Shown here: piece after piece, positions 1 through 11,260 of the stretch
Layout: every line of letters begins with the position of its first letter
How positions within the stretch are numbered: position 1 is the stretch's first letter
Assembly: GCF_963678975.1 (NCBI RefSeq)
Contig: NC_089279.1
Location: 33,692,660 to 33,756,659 of the forward strand
Length of the DNA stretch: 64,000 nt
Reading direction: 5' to 3'
Source of the DNA: Dysidea avara
Taxonomy: Eukaryota > Porifera > Demospongiae > Dictyoceratida > Dysideidae
The notes under the pieces: generated by a model
Told to the model about the DNA's origin: nothing
The model's input: only the letters and a program-made list of their open reading frames with translations
The model's database searches: none
Translations under genes and position numbers: made by a program

Positions 1-1976
1 TAAGACAGCGCTTATTTTCCTAGGATATAATTAAGACAGCGCTTAAATTATGTCCTCGGGCGCGTATATAGTTCTATTAGCTTTTATTATTAATAATAAT
101 GTTAGCTAGCCAAGTCATGGCTGCTTCAGTGAATCATGGCATCATCAGTGACCAGCTGCAGTATGGAGTTGAACAAGGTCGTAGGCAGACACCAGCTGAT
201 CTAGTCAAAAATGATTATTTCGAGGGGCAAATTTTTCGAGGTTGAGCATTGTTGCTAAAAACTTTTTTCACGGATTTGCAAACACTCCCAAAATGTATTA
301 GCTATATGGAAGTCTAGAATAAACTTCTCGCTGATAACTACCCCCATGCAAAACCGCGAAAACTACTGATTTTCCCCTCAAAGTATTTGGTACAATACCT
401 AACACATGCATCATATGCAACTATCCAAAATCATCAATGTTTATTATTATTTTTATTTATTATTGTTAGCACTTTACAGTGACCAGCACTGAAGGTCTGA
501 CAGCAACATGTGCTGCAGCCTTAGGATTACCTAACCTAATTTCAGGGACTTATACCTAATGACTTGACAACTGGTGTACTGACAGTCAAAGAGCATTCAT
601 GTCCCAAGCATAGTCATCATCAGCTAAAATGGCATTGAACTCTTCCCAGAAGACAGAAAAATTATTGAGAGAGGTATGTGATATGGTATTAATTTACAAA
701 ATGTTACTATATAGCTTTGTATGTTGTAGCGGAAGACAAACGTTTGGAGTTTGTGAACCAAATTTGTCCAGTGACACCTCCAATTCTGACTGCTCATGTG
801 ATACGATGAAAAGAAGTGTTTCGAGATACCATGGAACTTTTGAGCAAAGATAAAGTGTTTAAAGAGTTTCCTCTCAAAATTCAATTTGCAAATGAGCAGG
901 CAATAGACTGTGGTGGAGTGTGTCATGATATGTTTTCTGCATTTGCTTATTTCCACTTTTTTTAAGGATCAAACCTGCTTATTCCATGTCTGCATGCAAA
1001 TGGCTAGCATTGGCTGTGGAGTCCCTTCTAATGAGAAGCAGTTTTGGGATAGTTTCACTGTTGAGGAACTATATTCTCTGTATGATTCACTTAGTGCGAC
1101 TCCAGAAAAGGTTTTGGCTATACTAGATGAACCCATTGAGGAGAATTCTACCCAAGCAACTGTTTTTGGCTATTTAGAGCTTTATGTTGGGAACATGAAG
1201 AATGAAGAGGCTAGGTGTTTCTTGAGGTATACCACAGGGAGTTTAGTGTTGATTGGTCAACATACAACTGTTGGCTTTAACAGCTTATCAGGATTCGCCT
1301 GGCGACCTACTGCCCATACATGTGGGTGTGAATTGGAACTGCCTTCAACCTATCTCAGCTATCTTGAGTTTGAGAAAGAGTTCAATGCCATCAGTTTTAG
1401 CTGATCGATAACTGTGCTTGGGACATGAATGCTTGTTGACTGTCAGTACACCAGTTGTAGCCAGGACGCTGTGTATATTACTTTAATGATTTTTGCATGT
1501 GTGTCATGTAGCTACCATTTATAACATGATCTGTTAATAAACATTGATGATTTCGATAGTTGCGTATGATGCATGTGTTAGGTATTGTACCAAATACTTT
1601 GAGGGGAAAATCAGTAGTTTTCGCGGTTTTGCATGGGGGTAGTTATCAGCGAGAAGTTTATTCTAGACCTCCATATAGCTAATACATTTTGGGAGTGTTT
1701 GCAAATCCGTGAAAAAAGTTTTTAGCAACAATGCTCAACCTCGAAAAATTTGCCCCTCGAAATAATCATTTTTGACTAGATCAGCTGGTGTCTGCCTACG
1801 ACCTTGTTCAACTCCATACTGCAGCTGGTCACTGATGATGCCATGATTCACTGAAGCAGCCATGACTTGGCTAGCTAACATTATTATTAATAATAAAAGC
1901 TAATAGAACTATATACGCGCCCGAGGACATAATTTAAGCGCTGTCTTAATTATATCCTAGGAAAATAATCGCTGTC
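1..1976. mobile_element. Long-TIR DNA element carrying a HECT-domain fragment
   Basis: The first ~446 bases reappear as the reverse complement at about 1535-1976, nearly base for base. A second inverted block (about 566-650 against 1376-1465) continues the same arms further inwards. The left arm is interrupted at about 450-565 by a dispersed SINE-like repeat that also occurs near 32.3 kb. The interior carries HECT ubiquitin-ligase pieces. The left boundary coincides with the window edge, so the target duplication cannot be seen. No transposase is visible, so this looks non-autonomous. A gene-capturing (Pack-type) TIR element is the best reading; the superfamily is not determined. Confidence 0.8.
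735..1404 (+). pseudogene. HECT E3 ubiquitin ligase domain fragment, broken
   Basis: Two blocks resemble the HECT domain, which transfers ubiquitin through a catalytic cysteine. The N-lobe start is at about 740-940, read as FPLKIQFANEQAIDCGGV, matching the family pattern of an acidic/GG motif. The C-lobe is at about 1010-1404, containing FLRYTTGS and, near the end, PTAHTCGCELELPSTY, where the HTC cysteine sits at the catalytic position. An in-frame TGA interrupts the first block near 809 and the frame changes near 960-975, so the domain is not readable in one piece. Most of the middle of a ~350-residue HECT domain is absent. The last codons overlap the inverted arm of the element, so the left arm holds an antisense copy of the same 3' end. 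It was probably captured from a host or transposon-borne HECT gene. Confidence 0.7.
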
Positions 1977-2162
1977 TTATTATCGGCGATAATAAGTTAG
2001 AGTCCTTATCATCGGCGACAATAAGCTGTAGTCTTATCATCGGCGATAATAAAGCTGTAGTCTTATCATCGGCGATAATAAGGTGAGGTCTTATTATCGG
2101 CGATAATAAGTGTTATTATCGGCGATAATAAGGATGGTGTTTTATTATCGGCGATAATAAGG
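1976..2162. repeat. Array of seven short hairpins
   Basis: Seven copies of a 21-base near-palindrome, CTTATTATC-GGC-GATAATAAG with minor changes, start at about 1976, 2005, 2033, 2062, 2090, 2112 and 2142. Each can form a 9-bp stem with a 3-base loop. The spacers are 1 to 11 bases and not conserved. The array abuts the outer end of the preceding long-TIR element, whose own terminal bases (gctgtctta) run into the first copy. Confidence 0.9.
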
Positions 2163-2558
2163 TAGCTGGAGTCAGGTATATTTTTGTTACAAACGGCGTT
2201 CCATACGGGCGGGCCGTTATTATTCATTATTTACCAAAGCACAACACGCATCCCAAACATGAAGATTTCTGCCAAGAAGCAGTGAGATCTACATTCATTA
2301 CTCTTGCATTAAGTAGCTAAAGTACGTTACTAGAATATTCAGCTTTTTCTGTAACTCCTAAACAAGTGATTTTTCCATTAGAGTATAGCTGATTGCTCTA
2401 TTAGAATAAAACTGACTGCTCTATTAGTAAGCATTTCAGTATCCGAGATTTTTTAATTAAAAATTTCTCCGTATATTCCCCCAATAGAACCCTGGCACAA
2501 AATGACCGTTTTTGACAACTCGTGTTTAACTTGGGATTGCTCCGTCGTCCGAGCTCCA
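2163..2558. other. Upstream region of the + strand adhesion pseudogene
   Basis: No coding signal is visible. It holds two copies of the dispersed CTCTATTAG-type motif near 2390-2430. It is the only candidate promoter region for the signal-peptide exon that follows. No clear TATA box or other core element was recognised. Confidence 0.4.
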
Positions 2559-2640
2559 ATGAAGATGAAAATCGCTGTGGGGTTTGTCTACATGCTGATC
2601 ATAATGAAAATCTTAGTTGTATCGTGCGCGTTACATATAA
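2559..2640 (+). pseudogene. Signal-peptide exon of the + strand adhesion pseudogene
   Basis: ATG opens MKMKIAVGFVYMLIIMKILV followed by VSCALHIS, a basic start and a long hydrophobic core typical of a secretory signal. The exon ends at a strong donor (a|GTAAGT) in phase 1, matching the phase-1 acceptor of the first vWA exon at 5561. Assignment to this gene rests on phase, strand and position. It is intact by itself. Confidence 0.6.
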
Positions 2641-5560
2641 GTAAGTTTTGTGTTGTTTTGTAGTCTTTTCAAGCCTTGTAATGTATGTAGAATACTTTAA
2701 AACTTTAAAAACGTACTGACGGGTGGAAGGTAGTCACTGGTGCTTACTTTAAAGTGCGTAGTTACTTCACTCTGGTTAGCGATTTTCAGCTCCAGAGCAA
2801 TTTTCTTATGGCTGTGTCATCAGCTCAAAGTATAAACCCGGACCACTTCAAAGTCAGCATAACAATGCCGTAATTGAAACCACAACTCCACCTTAGGTAT
2901 TGTTGCATCATGGTGGCACTTCCACTTTAGTTGTTTACCTTTATGAGTTGGTAACTTGATGTTTTTACCAACTTGAGATAGCCACTTGCCTATGGGTATA
3001 CACCATTGGCATTGTATTGAGAAGTGTGCAGTAGGAGAAACATATTTGCTCACCACAAAGCATACAAAGATCGCTGAGATCCAAGAAGACCTGAAGTTAC
3101 TCTCATTACATGTATATACAAACTTGCAGCTAGAAGCAACTGCAGTTTCAAGATAGTCCAGATTGCTAGATGGCTTCCTGATTCAATTGTGCCATTTTCC
3201 CCTGTAAAAATGTATGGGGAGCCCCGGAGAAAAAATGTACCTTTTTTCAGTTTTTAAGCACTGTGCATGCCAAAGTAGCTAATTCCAACCCAACAAACTA
3301 TATATTTCTGAGATTGGCAATCAATACTCTATCTATTGAGCATATAAAAAGCCCGTTTTTCCAAAATTTAAAAATTGGTCTGGAATGCCTACTATTAGAG
3401 TATTCGATGTGAAATATCAATAATGAAATTCCATGCAGGTGTATCAAAAGCATGCATGCAGGCGATGACGCGAAACTAGTTTGTTTTCGTGTACACGTTG
3501 TAAACAATGTGTTGTGTTGTTATATCACCTGGTTCACTTTAAATGCCAATAGCTCGATATCCACATAGAAAGTACCGTGCATGATGGAAACAAGGCCATT
3601 AATTTTTTAATTATCATCGTTTTACACCAATAAGCAATGACGAAACGTAATGCCTTGCCGTTCAATGCACATTTTCGAAGTACAGAAATAATCCTATGGT
3701 ACTAACCCTACAAAAGAAGTGGTAAAATATCCACAGACAAAGTGTCACTGTGTATGCATAAAAGGGCAAATATGAATAAAGTATGACTTCTATTATGTGT
3801 CCGGAGATGACAAACTCTGCTGCTCCACTGATTACCAATAGTTCCCATTGGATGCTGTACATTTAACTTTGAAAAATTATCAACAATGTTGACCGCTAAT
3901 TCTTGGCTGTCGTGTTATACATGTGACAGGTTAGCACAAACTGTGAATTGTTGATGTATATTTACGTCTGTTTATTTGTTACGTGTTATTGGCACGTGAT
4001 GTCTCGAACATATTGGAGTACAAGCCGAGTCTGAAGTTATTGACCATCAACAGGAGGACCGGCTGAGAATAATGTCTAGCTGGAAATAAGTTTCAGCATT
4101 TGTCCTGCTTTACTTTAGGATACTAAACTCAACGATTTTCACTTAGGTTCCCTGGGCTACCTCGTACAGGCTCTGCCTTCTGTGCAAACTCTCCAGTCCC
4201 CAACTAGTAGACTTGATAATGTAAATAAAAATAGTAAGTATTGCCAACTAAGGGGCTTGGAGTGTGGAGCAGGGGCGTAGCTAGCCAGAAGGTGATGGAG
4301 GGGCAGGCATACCCCACGAAACACTCAAAATCATTCATGATTGCAAAAAAGGCTAATGACCCAATGGTGGGCTAGCCAACATACGGTGTTGTATTATTAC
4401 AGCTTACACAACTAGCTATGTAACCACTTCAGTACTGACTGCTTCCAATCGAGGTAGCTATATTCGTCGAGCATCATCGCACGTGCCACAACTGTACTCC
4501 AACAAATTCATCCACAGTCCGGTAGAGCTAATACTTTAGTGCAAATACAGGTTACTTTACGTTAGCCACAGCCTGTGCTGCAGTCCTAGCACACTGCTGA
4601 CAGGATGACGTATTCACTAACTTCACTCGGCGAAATTGAAATGCCATGTATTGCACGAAATCCCACCTGTCTTGCTAGCAGAACTTGTAAGCTTGACTGA
4701 TCCACCTGACTGACTGACTGACAAAGTAAAAACAGACTGCACTGCCGTACGTACAAAGGTCCAGTGGGATCGACTCGATAAAATAAACTTGGTACATTTA
4801 TTTAGCTAACACTTTATCACCTCGTAGGCAGTAGGTTCGTAACGTCATCTGGTCTCCTTTGTCACTTGTGACTCCTGCCGCGGAGAAGCGGGTCACTCTT
4901 TTTAGATTCAAAAATGTTCTATCACACGAGTAATCTAGGCTAAATATAGAAGTATGTCTCTAATATTTTCGTTCGATGGATTCACGAATGAGTTGAATGT
5001 TGTGTGTGCGCATTCACTAGCAACCCCTGGTGATACTGCGTAGTAGTGTACATAATTTACAGTCATTTGCAATTGCGTGTCAGTTTAATAGTGGTAAACT
5101 TGTGACGAAGGTTTTAAAAAATCATTTAGTGATGGGGGAGCAAATGCCCCCCCTTGCCCCCCCTTAGCTACGCCTCTGGTGTGGAGGGCTTCCGTGTGCT
5201 AGGCAATTGAAGTTGGCTGTCAGTATGCTGTCTGAAAGTGAAGTTTTACAATAGGTTTATAGTTTCTATAAGCTGCATAAACAGCAGTGTGTAGGTTTTA
5301 GCTAGGTAGATGCACAAACAGCACCTTTTTATATTACTACATAAGGGCACATTTTGTGTATGCATCATTTTCATCCAAATATGGTCTAGTGGAAGTACCC
5401 AGGCCTTCCCTCAAGACCTTCCACTTTAAATCTGAACCCCCTTCAAAAAAATCCTGGCTACACTCCTGCAATATTGAATGACTGTATGTATCACAATAGA
5501 ATACAATAGCTATTGTGCATGTAGTTTCTGTACCATTTATGTTCACCTTCTTTGATACAG
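2641..5560 (+). other. Intron 1 of the adhesion pseudogene
   Basis: No coding exon recognised. It holds a hAT-like MITE (4270-5178) and otherwise apparently unique AT-rich sequence. Short open frames here show no domain signature. Confidence 0.5.
4270..5178. mobile_element. hAT-like non-autonomous element, 909 bp
   Basis: Ends CAGGGGCGTAGCTAG and (inverted) CAGAGGCGTAGCTAA. It is flanked by a perfect 8-bp duplication GTGTGGAG at 4262-4269 and 5179-5186. The 8-bp duplication and CAG-type termini are hallmarks of the hAT superfamily. No transposase frame is seen. Confidence 0.88.
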
Positions 5561-6112
5561 AGTGCGCAATAGGAGGAATAGACTTGATAATTGTACTGGA
5601 TTCTTTTATCAATATAAAATCTAAAGGATTCAACTTGATAAAGGGCTTTGTAAAACAAAAAAGCAGAAGATTGGTTATTGGTCCAGACAACAGCTTGGTT
5701 GGAGTGATAATATTCAGTAATGATTCATGAATTGCTTTTGATGTGGCAGATAATGCCAATGACACTGAATTGATATCAGCAATAGATCGTTTACGTTACC
5801 TCAGACTGAAAGGAATCAACACACTCTCTGCATTATAGCTTCTACAAGAGGAATTGGGTCTTAGAGCTGGAGGTTCTCATGTTGCCATTGTCGTAGCTGA
5901 TGGTAGGTCTACTGACAGTGATGCTGTGCTAGAGACCTTCATGCACACAACCTATATCAATTTTTCTGCAGGAGTTGGAGTTTGTGTTAATAAATCTGAA
6001 CTAGAACTAATTGCAAGTGAACGGTCACTTTCATTCACTATTGGCAATTTTGATTTTGCAGCAATTCAAGAGCTACAGGATCGTATTTCTAAAGAGCTGT
6101 GTGTAAGACAAT
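5561..6112 (+). pseudogene. vWA domain 1, two in-frame stops
   Basis: Acceptor tttgatacag and donor t|GTAAGT enclose 552 bases, phase 1 to phase 1, with no net frameshift. The frame reads a von Willebrand factor A fold from GGIDLIIVLD through AIVVADG to IQELQDRISKEL. The metal-binding DxSxS motif is degraded to DSFIN, so cation binding was probably already lost. In-frame TGA at 5728-5730 and TAG at 5836-5838 break it. vWA domains bind collagen, integrin-type or other protein ligands outside the cell. Confidence 0.8.
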
Positions 6113-6344
6113 GTAAGTTAATGCATGACCTTTAAGCTTTTATTCATAACATGATAATCAAAGATGCTATGTGGGTACCACAGTAGTAAGATCCATTAAC
6201 CCTGTATGGTAAACATGCTTGCTATCATCTGTAAAATCGTGAAATTATAACTTTTATTCAAATTCAAATAGTCTAGTGTACATGTATTGTGGTATTCTTT
6301 GTACTAACTACAGTGTATTAGTTTGTGTGTATCCACACTTGTAG

Positions 6345-6512
6345 CCTGCAATATTACTGACTGCCCCAAAGGATCACAGTGTAAAATACATGAGCAAACC
6401 AGTGAGTCATCATGTGATCTTGACAATGGAGGATGTTCCGAAAATCAAACATGTTCACTAAAGAATGTAACATGTACAAGAGCCCCTTGTCCACCAGTTG
6501 TGGAGTGTTTGA
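6345..6512 (+). pseudogene. Cys-rich (follistatin/EGF-like) exon 1
   Basis: A 168-base phase 1-1 exon between acceptor cttgtag and donor a|GTAAGT. It reads SCNITDCPKGSQCKIHEQT, then SCDLDNGGC and a CTRAPCPP-type tail, ten cysteines in all. It resembles a follistatin-like plus EGF-like knot and sits between vWA domains as a spacer. The exon itself is open. A second, damaged copy lies at 7662. Confidence 0.65.
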
Positions 6513-6740
6513 GTAAGTGAATTACAACATACCTTTGCAAGGATTAGGACAACAATATGGAGCTTAGAAATGGATTTACTAGATACTAAATTTAGTATAA
6601 ATTTAATGAAGTTAATTGCAAAAATTCTCATGATAAATATTGGCTTGTAAGAGAATTACTTTTCCTCCTATAGTGTGTTGAATTAACTGACTGATAATCC
6701 CTACATAGCTACTATAATGTAAACTTTCTTGCTTGTACAT

Positions 6741-7309
6741 GTTGTACTTTGGGAGGATTGGATTTGATCTTTGTATTGGATGTCTCTATAAGCATAAAAT
6801 CAGATAGATTCCAGTTAATCAGAGACTTTGTTGCAAAAATAAGTGGAAGACTAGATGTTGGTCCTGAACACAATTTGGCTGGAGTGATATCATTTGGTGA
6901 TAATGCTCTGATACATTTTGATCTGCAGGATAACCTTAATAAAACTGATTTATTGTCAGCAATAGCAAAAATACCTTATCTACGATTGAAAGGAACTAAC
7001 ACACACACTGCATGCATTGAATCTTCTCCGAGAGGGAGCACGAGATGGTCAATTAGGTCTAAGAGATGGATTTCCTCATTTTGTTATTGTTGTAACTGAT
7101 GGCAAATCTACTAGACCAAGGGCTCAGCTAGAGCTGCTTGAGAGCTTCATGCAGAAAATATATACCTGGGATTGGTAGTGATGCTGACATTGATGAACTG
7201 GGTCTTATAGCCAGTGATCCATCTCTTGCATTTTCAATAGAGAACTTTGATTTAACAGCAATTGAAGAGCTTGAGCAGCGCATTTCTAATCAGTTGTGTA
7301 ATAGATCAT
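6741..7309 (+). pseudogene. vWA domain 2, frameshifted, acceptor lost
   Basis: Reads CTLGGLDLIFVLDVSISI, with an intact DxSxS metal site, then GVISFGD and LRLKGTNTHTA. The frame breaks at about 7016-7021, resumes in another frame through HFVIVVTDGKST, then breaks again near 7170 before GIGSDADIDELGLIA. The expected AG before the domain is absent: the sequence runs gcttgtacatgttgtac, where the other vWA exons have a clean cag. The donor at 7310 (GTGAGT) remains. Two indels plus the splice loss mark it as dead. Confidence 0.8.
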
Positions 7310-7661
7310 GTGAGTACATAATTATATAATACATTATTGGCTTGTCCACATGGTTTGGGGTAGTACATCTTGCTTATATATTACATACATCAGTCATAAT
7401 GAGGAAGTATCTGTTATTCATTTCAGTCACTCTTTAAGATTTAAAATATTGTAACATCTTGCTATTTCTCATATATTTTAACCATACTGTTAGTTACTGA
7501 TGTGTACTATATTTTTAATTTGTGAAACTCAAGTCAGCTGTTCTCTCCTTGTGCCACACCACAACTGATCATATTGTATAAGTGTATGTTATATACATTG
7601 TGTAAAGATTGGTTGTACATACAAAACAAACTTTTAATGTTTGAATATCATTTGTCTACAG

Positions 7662-7850
7662 CATGTCCTCTTACTAACTGCACTAAAAGATCAAAGTGTG
7701 AGATTGATGAGCAAACTGGTGAAGCATATTGTAGAAGAAGTTGTGACATTGAGAATGGAGGATGTGAACATCGATTGTGTATTACTGAAGAAAGATCCTG
7801 TGTGCAAGAACAATGTGAACGGTGACGTGATGCAAGAATATATTGTTCAG
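7662..7850 (+). pseudogene. Cys-rich exon 2, in-frame stop
   Basis: Paralogue of the exon at 6345: SCPLTNCTKRSKCEIDEQTG, then SCDIENGGC. The acceptor tttgtctacag is good. An in-frame TGA at 7823-7825 truncates it. A possible donor (cag|GTTTGC) follows near 7850, but the 3' part has diverged from copy 1, so that border is uncertain. Confidence 0.65.
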
Positions 7851-8183
7851 GTTTGCTTGATACATACTGTAACAACATGCTGATCTCATTGCACATTCTA
7901 AAAATTGTTATATGTCGATGGTGGGTTGAGGACCAATGCTTGTAAACATTAATACAACGAACTTAGCTGCCTGGTGCTTATGGGTTACCGACATACGCAA
8001 TTTTCAGGTTTAAAAAATTGTCTCCTTGTAAGAACCAAGATTGTATATGTCTTTCACATCAACGTGTAGTGATATATACAATACACATGACTGGTGCCTC
8101 TAGTGGTACTAAGTGATATTTAAATCAGTGAGTATACATTCAATTTAAATTAACATGCTTTACCAGGTAATCATGTTTTGCAG

Positions 8184-8706
8184 ATTGTCAAATTAAAGGA
8201 ATAGATCTGGTCTTTGTGTTGGATGCCTCTGGAAGTGTAACCACAAACTTCAACCTTATAAAAAGATTTGCTGAAGAAGTTGTTTTAAGGCTGAATTTTA
8301 GTAGAGGGTTGGATTAATAGTATACAGTGACACAGCAGATGTTGTATTCGATACACTTGAACACAACACAAGTTAGAGTATTCAATCGAAAAGGAGGTAC
8401 CAACACAGCTGCTGCACTACGTCTCCTAGTATCCAGTTATCAAGAAGGCAAAATTAAATTAAGAGATGGACACACACATGTTGCTATTGTCGTGACTGAT
8501 GGCAAATGCTCATATCACTAGAAGAGATGCTGCAGCTCTTCATGCGGAGAACATATACGAAGAGGTTTATGCTGTGGGAGTGGGCAATGCAAATGTCGAA
8601 GAGCTACAAGTTATTGCTAGTGATCCATCACATGTACTCTTTGACAGAAACTTTGATGAATTAACTATTGATCAACTACAACACAATATAACTCATCGTC
8701 TATGTG
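8184..8706 (+). pseudogene. vWA domain 3, several frameshifts
   Basis: Acceptor gttttgcag and donor g|GTAAGT are kept, but the exon is 523 bases, so the reading frame is not conserved. Pieces in successive frames are GIDLVFVLDASGSV (complete DxSxS), GLIVYSDTADVVFD, GGTNTAAALRLL with HVAIVVTDGK, and ITRRDAAALHAENIY through to HRLCG. At least three indels separate them, with an extra stop between the second and third pieces. Confidence 0.8.
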
Positions 8707-9775
8707 GTAAGTAATAGTTTAGTACACCATATACAGGTTTAGCAAAAGCAGTTTACAAGTGTTCTTATCAATTGATTGATACCGTATAATAATATAAAGC
8801 ACCATATTTTGATTGGTTGATAGCTGTGTTTCTAATGTCTATTGAATATAACCTTGTCCACCTCAGTATATAATTGCTTCTAAGGCTTATTAATAATTGG
8901 GATTATGACATGGCAATGATTTTTGGGACAGTTACACATGGGCAATTCTTCCTCACTTTCTTCCCCAAAACTTCCACTATAACAAACTGTAAATTGATAA
9001 ATACCATATTTCTTTGTGCAAACAACAATTAGACTCTCACTGGAAACATGAGTTAGGATATGCATATGGATACTAACAAAGACCAAATGCATAAACTTAT
9101 TTTTGTATATTTATCTTGTATAACTATTATGTGTATATGTATATGTTATACTACAGATATCATGGTATTCGAAATATATATCAAATGATATACAAACTTA
9201 GAAAAGATGTTATAGTGCGAGGCGAAGTATTATGTTAATACAACATCTTGTTTCCCACTTGGAAGCAGTAACAGCAATTTCTCATGTTTTTACACCATTA
9301 TTAGTACTGGTAAGTAGTTCCTTGTGATTAGCATGCTGAAGGAGTATGAGTATGCACATGTGTTGCAGCCTGCAATCTTCTTGAAAATTGGTCCAACATT
9401 CCATAGCAACTGTTGCTGGGCAACAAAATTTAAACCTGACCTAGTTATATACCTTTTGGTGGTTGCTTAGCAACCATTGCTATAGTGGCACAATCATTTT
9501 TAGAATTAGTAGTGGTTGAACAGTGTTGTTGCTAGGTAACATGTATTGGTTACTATGGTACCACTAGTTGTCAAGTCGGACATGCCTAACTGGTAAAACA
9601 ACTAAACACTATCAAGAATTATTAGCTAATCAGATGTGTATATCAAATGCACAAGTGATATACTGATTCTATTGGCTAGCTTGCTGTAGTATATCAAAAA
9701 TATACCACAAGCTGCTATTGGAGTTTTTGTACAGGACACGATACTGATGTTGTATTAGTACTAGTAATAGCACGG

Positions 9776-9882
9776 GTAGCAGTGAAATTTGGGATAAATA
9801 TCACGAGTGTTGTATTGGAAATTTACCATTTCCAATACAACAAGAGTGGTATTTATCCCAAATTTCACTGCTACCCATGCTA
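9776..9882. repeat. Foldback hairpin, ~50-bp arms
   Basis: GGGTAGCAGTGAAATTTGGG at the left reappears inverted as cccaaatttcactgctaccc at the right. Arms of roughly 48-50 bp meet at a very short loop near 9829, with a few mismatches. Confidence 0.85.
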
Positions 9883-9913
9883 TTCTCAGTTAATACCATA
9901 CTCGCTGCATATA

Positions 9914-9966
9914 CGCATGCTGTGCATTAGCATTGCTAATATACGCATGCTGTGCATTAGCATTGC
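9914..9966 (+). repeat. Two-copy tandem duplication
   Basis: ATACGCATGCTGTGCATTAG followed by cattgcta is present twice in direct succession, with a period of about 28 bases. Confidence 0.8.
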
Positions 9967-10544
9967 TATGTACGCAATTTGTCACTATGTACTAAACATG
10001 CGTCGACACTAATTGGCGCTACATTGTTAACATAAATTCTAGCCAATGAAATTACAATTACAACTTTTTCACTGCTGTCAGTGAAATACGGGATAAATTT
10101 CACTGCTACTATTGAGACTTTTGTATGGGCAGTGAAACAGGTATGGTATTAATATATATATATATATCCTATTGTAATAATAACAACATCATGAAGAACA
10201 ACAATAATAATATTAATTTCTGGTTGTTAAAATTTATATGGTATGAATTTTCTTTTATGTATATTTTACATTATAGGTGGTGACGTTGTGGAAAAAGTAT
10301 GTTCCAGTGTAATTGCATGTGTATTTTGTGTGTAGTTAAGTGCATGCATGTCAGTCTATCCAGCTGTTTAAAGTATGTATAAACTGGGGAAGCAGTCTAC
10401 CAAGCTATGTTGATAAGTATCTGGTTTTCTCATATAACAAGTGAGATTCAGATTGGACTTCCAGTCCACTCACCTTCACTCACTAGATATAGCACCCAGG
10501 GTTTGGAGTGACCGTGTGTGTGCTTGTGTGTGTGTGTGTGTGTG

Positions 10545-10872
10545 CAGTGTTGAGAAAGTTACTTTGTAAAAGTAACTAGTTACATATTACTTGCAACTGA
10601 ACTATTTAGTTACAGTTACATATTACCCATAAAATAAAGTAACTGTAATAATATTACATATTATATTACTTTGTGTCCACAGCCTTAAGCTGTCACATGT
10701 GAAACTACCACTTTATCATGTGACATGATTGCGTTGTTGGACAATGTGCAAATCTTGGTTATAAGTAAGAAGCTGGTGAATAAGCTTCATTCAGTAGGAT
10801 ATTACTTAGTTATCACAAAAGTAATAATATTACGTAATGCGTTACTTATGTTACACGTTACTCCCAACACTG
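10545..10872. mobile_element. hAT-like MITE inserted in a TG microsatellite
   Basis: Ends CAGTGTTGAGAAAGTTAC and (inverted) CAGTGTTGGGAGTAACGTG, a terminal type common among invertebrate non-autonomous elements. Both sides are (TG)n, so an 8-bp TGTGTGTG duplication fits but cannot be told apart from the microsatellite itself. Confidence 0.75.
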
Positions 10873-10885
10873 TGTGTGTGTGCGC

Positions 10886-10947
<62 letters not shown>

Positions 10948-11037
10948 TGTATGTGACTATGTGTGTAGTGTGTGCGTGTGTAGTGTGTGTGTGTGTGTGC
11001 GTGCGTGCGTGTGTGTGTGTAGTGTGTTGTGTGTGTG

Positions 11038-11068
<31 letters not shown>

Positions 11069-11112
11069 CATGTGTGTAGTGTACGTGTGTGTGTGTGTGT
11101 GTGTGTGTGTGT
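10873..11112 (+). repeat. (TG)n microsatellite with interruptions
   Basis: About 240 bases of TG dinucleotides broken by tag, gcg and tat interruptions. Open frames across it (poly Cys-Val, poly Thr-His) are artefacts of the repeat. Confidence 0.95.
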
Positions 11113-11260
11113 ACAGTATAATTATATCCAGAACTGTACATCAGTGTTCGTGCAGTAATGATTAACCTGTTACTTTAAAGCAACCTGCACTAATTGGAGT
11201 GCAGTGATGCAGGTGTATGATTCCTTATGCTTGATACATTTTATTGTCTTCTCAATATAG

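Larger units (their letters stand above)
8707..11260 (+). other. Intron between vWA3 and the first vWD exon
   Basis: No exon recognised. It contains repeats listed separately: a foldback (9776-9882), a tandem duplication (9914-9966), a short TA run near 10155, a hAT-like MITE inside a TG microsatellite (10545-10872), and a long TG tract. Confidence 0.5.

Noticed and set aside
629-853. Open frame starting MALNSSQK at the element arm
   Set aside because: Its start lies in the inverted arm, an antisense copy of the HECT 3' end; only the part after about 735 is HECT-like and is in a different frame.
10725-11165. Long open frames of Cys-Val or Thr-His across the TG tract
   Set aside because: A dinucleotide repeat gives stop-free frames on both strands; no conserved flanking protein.
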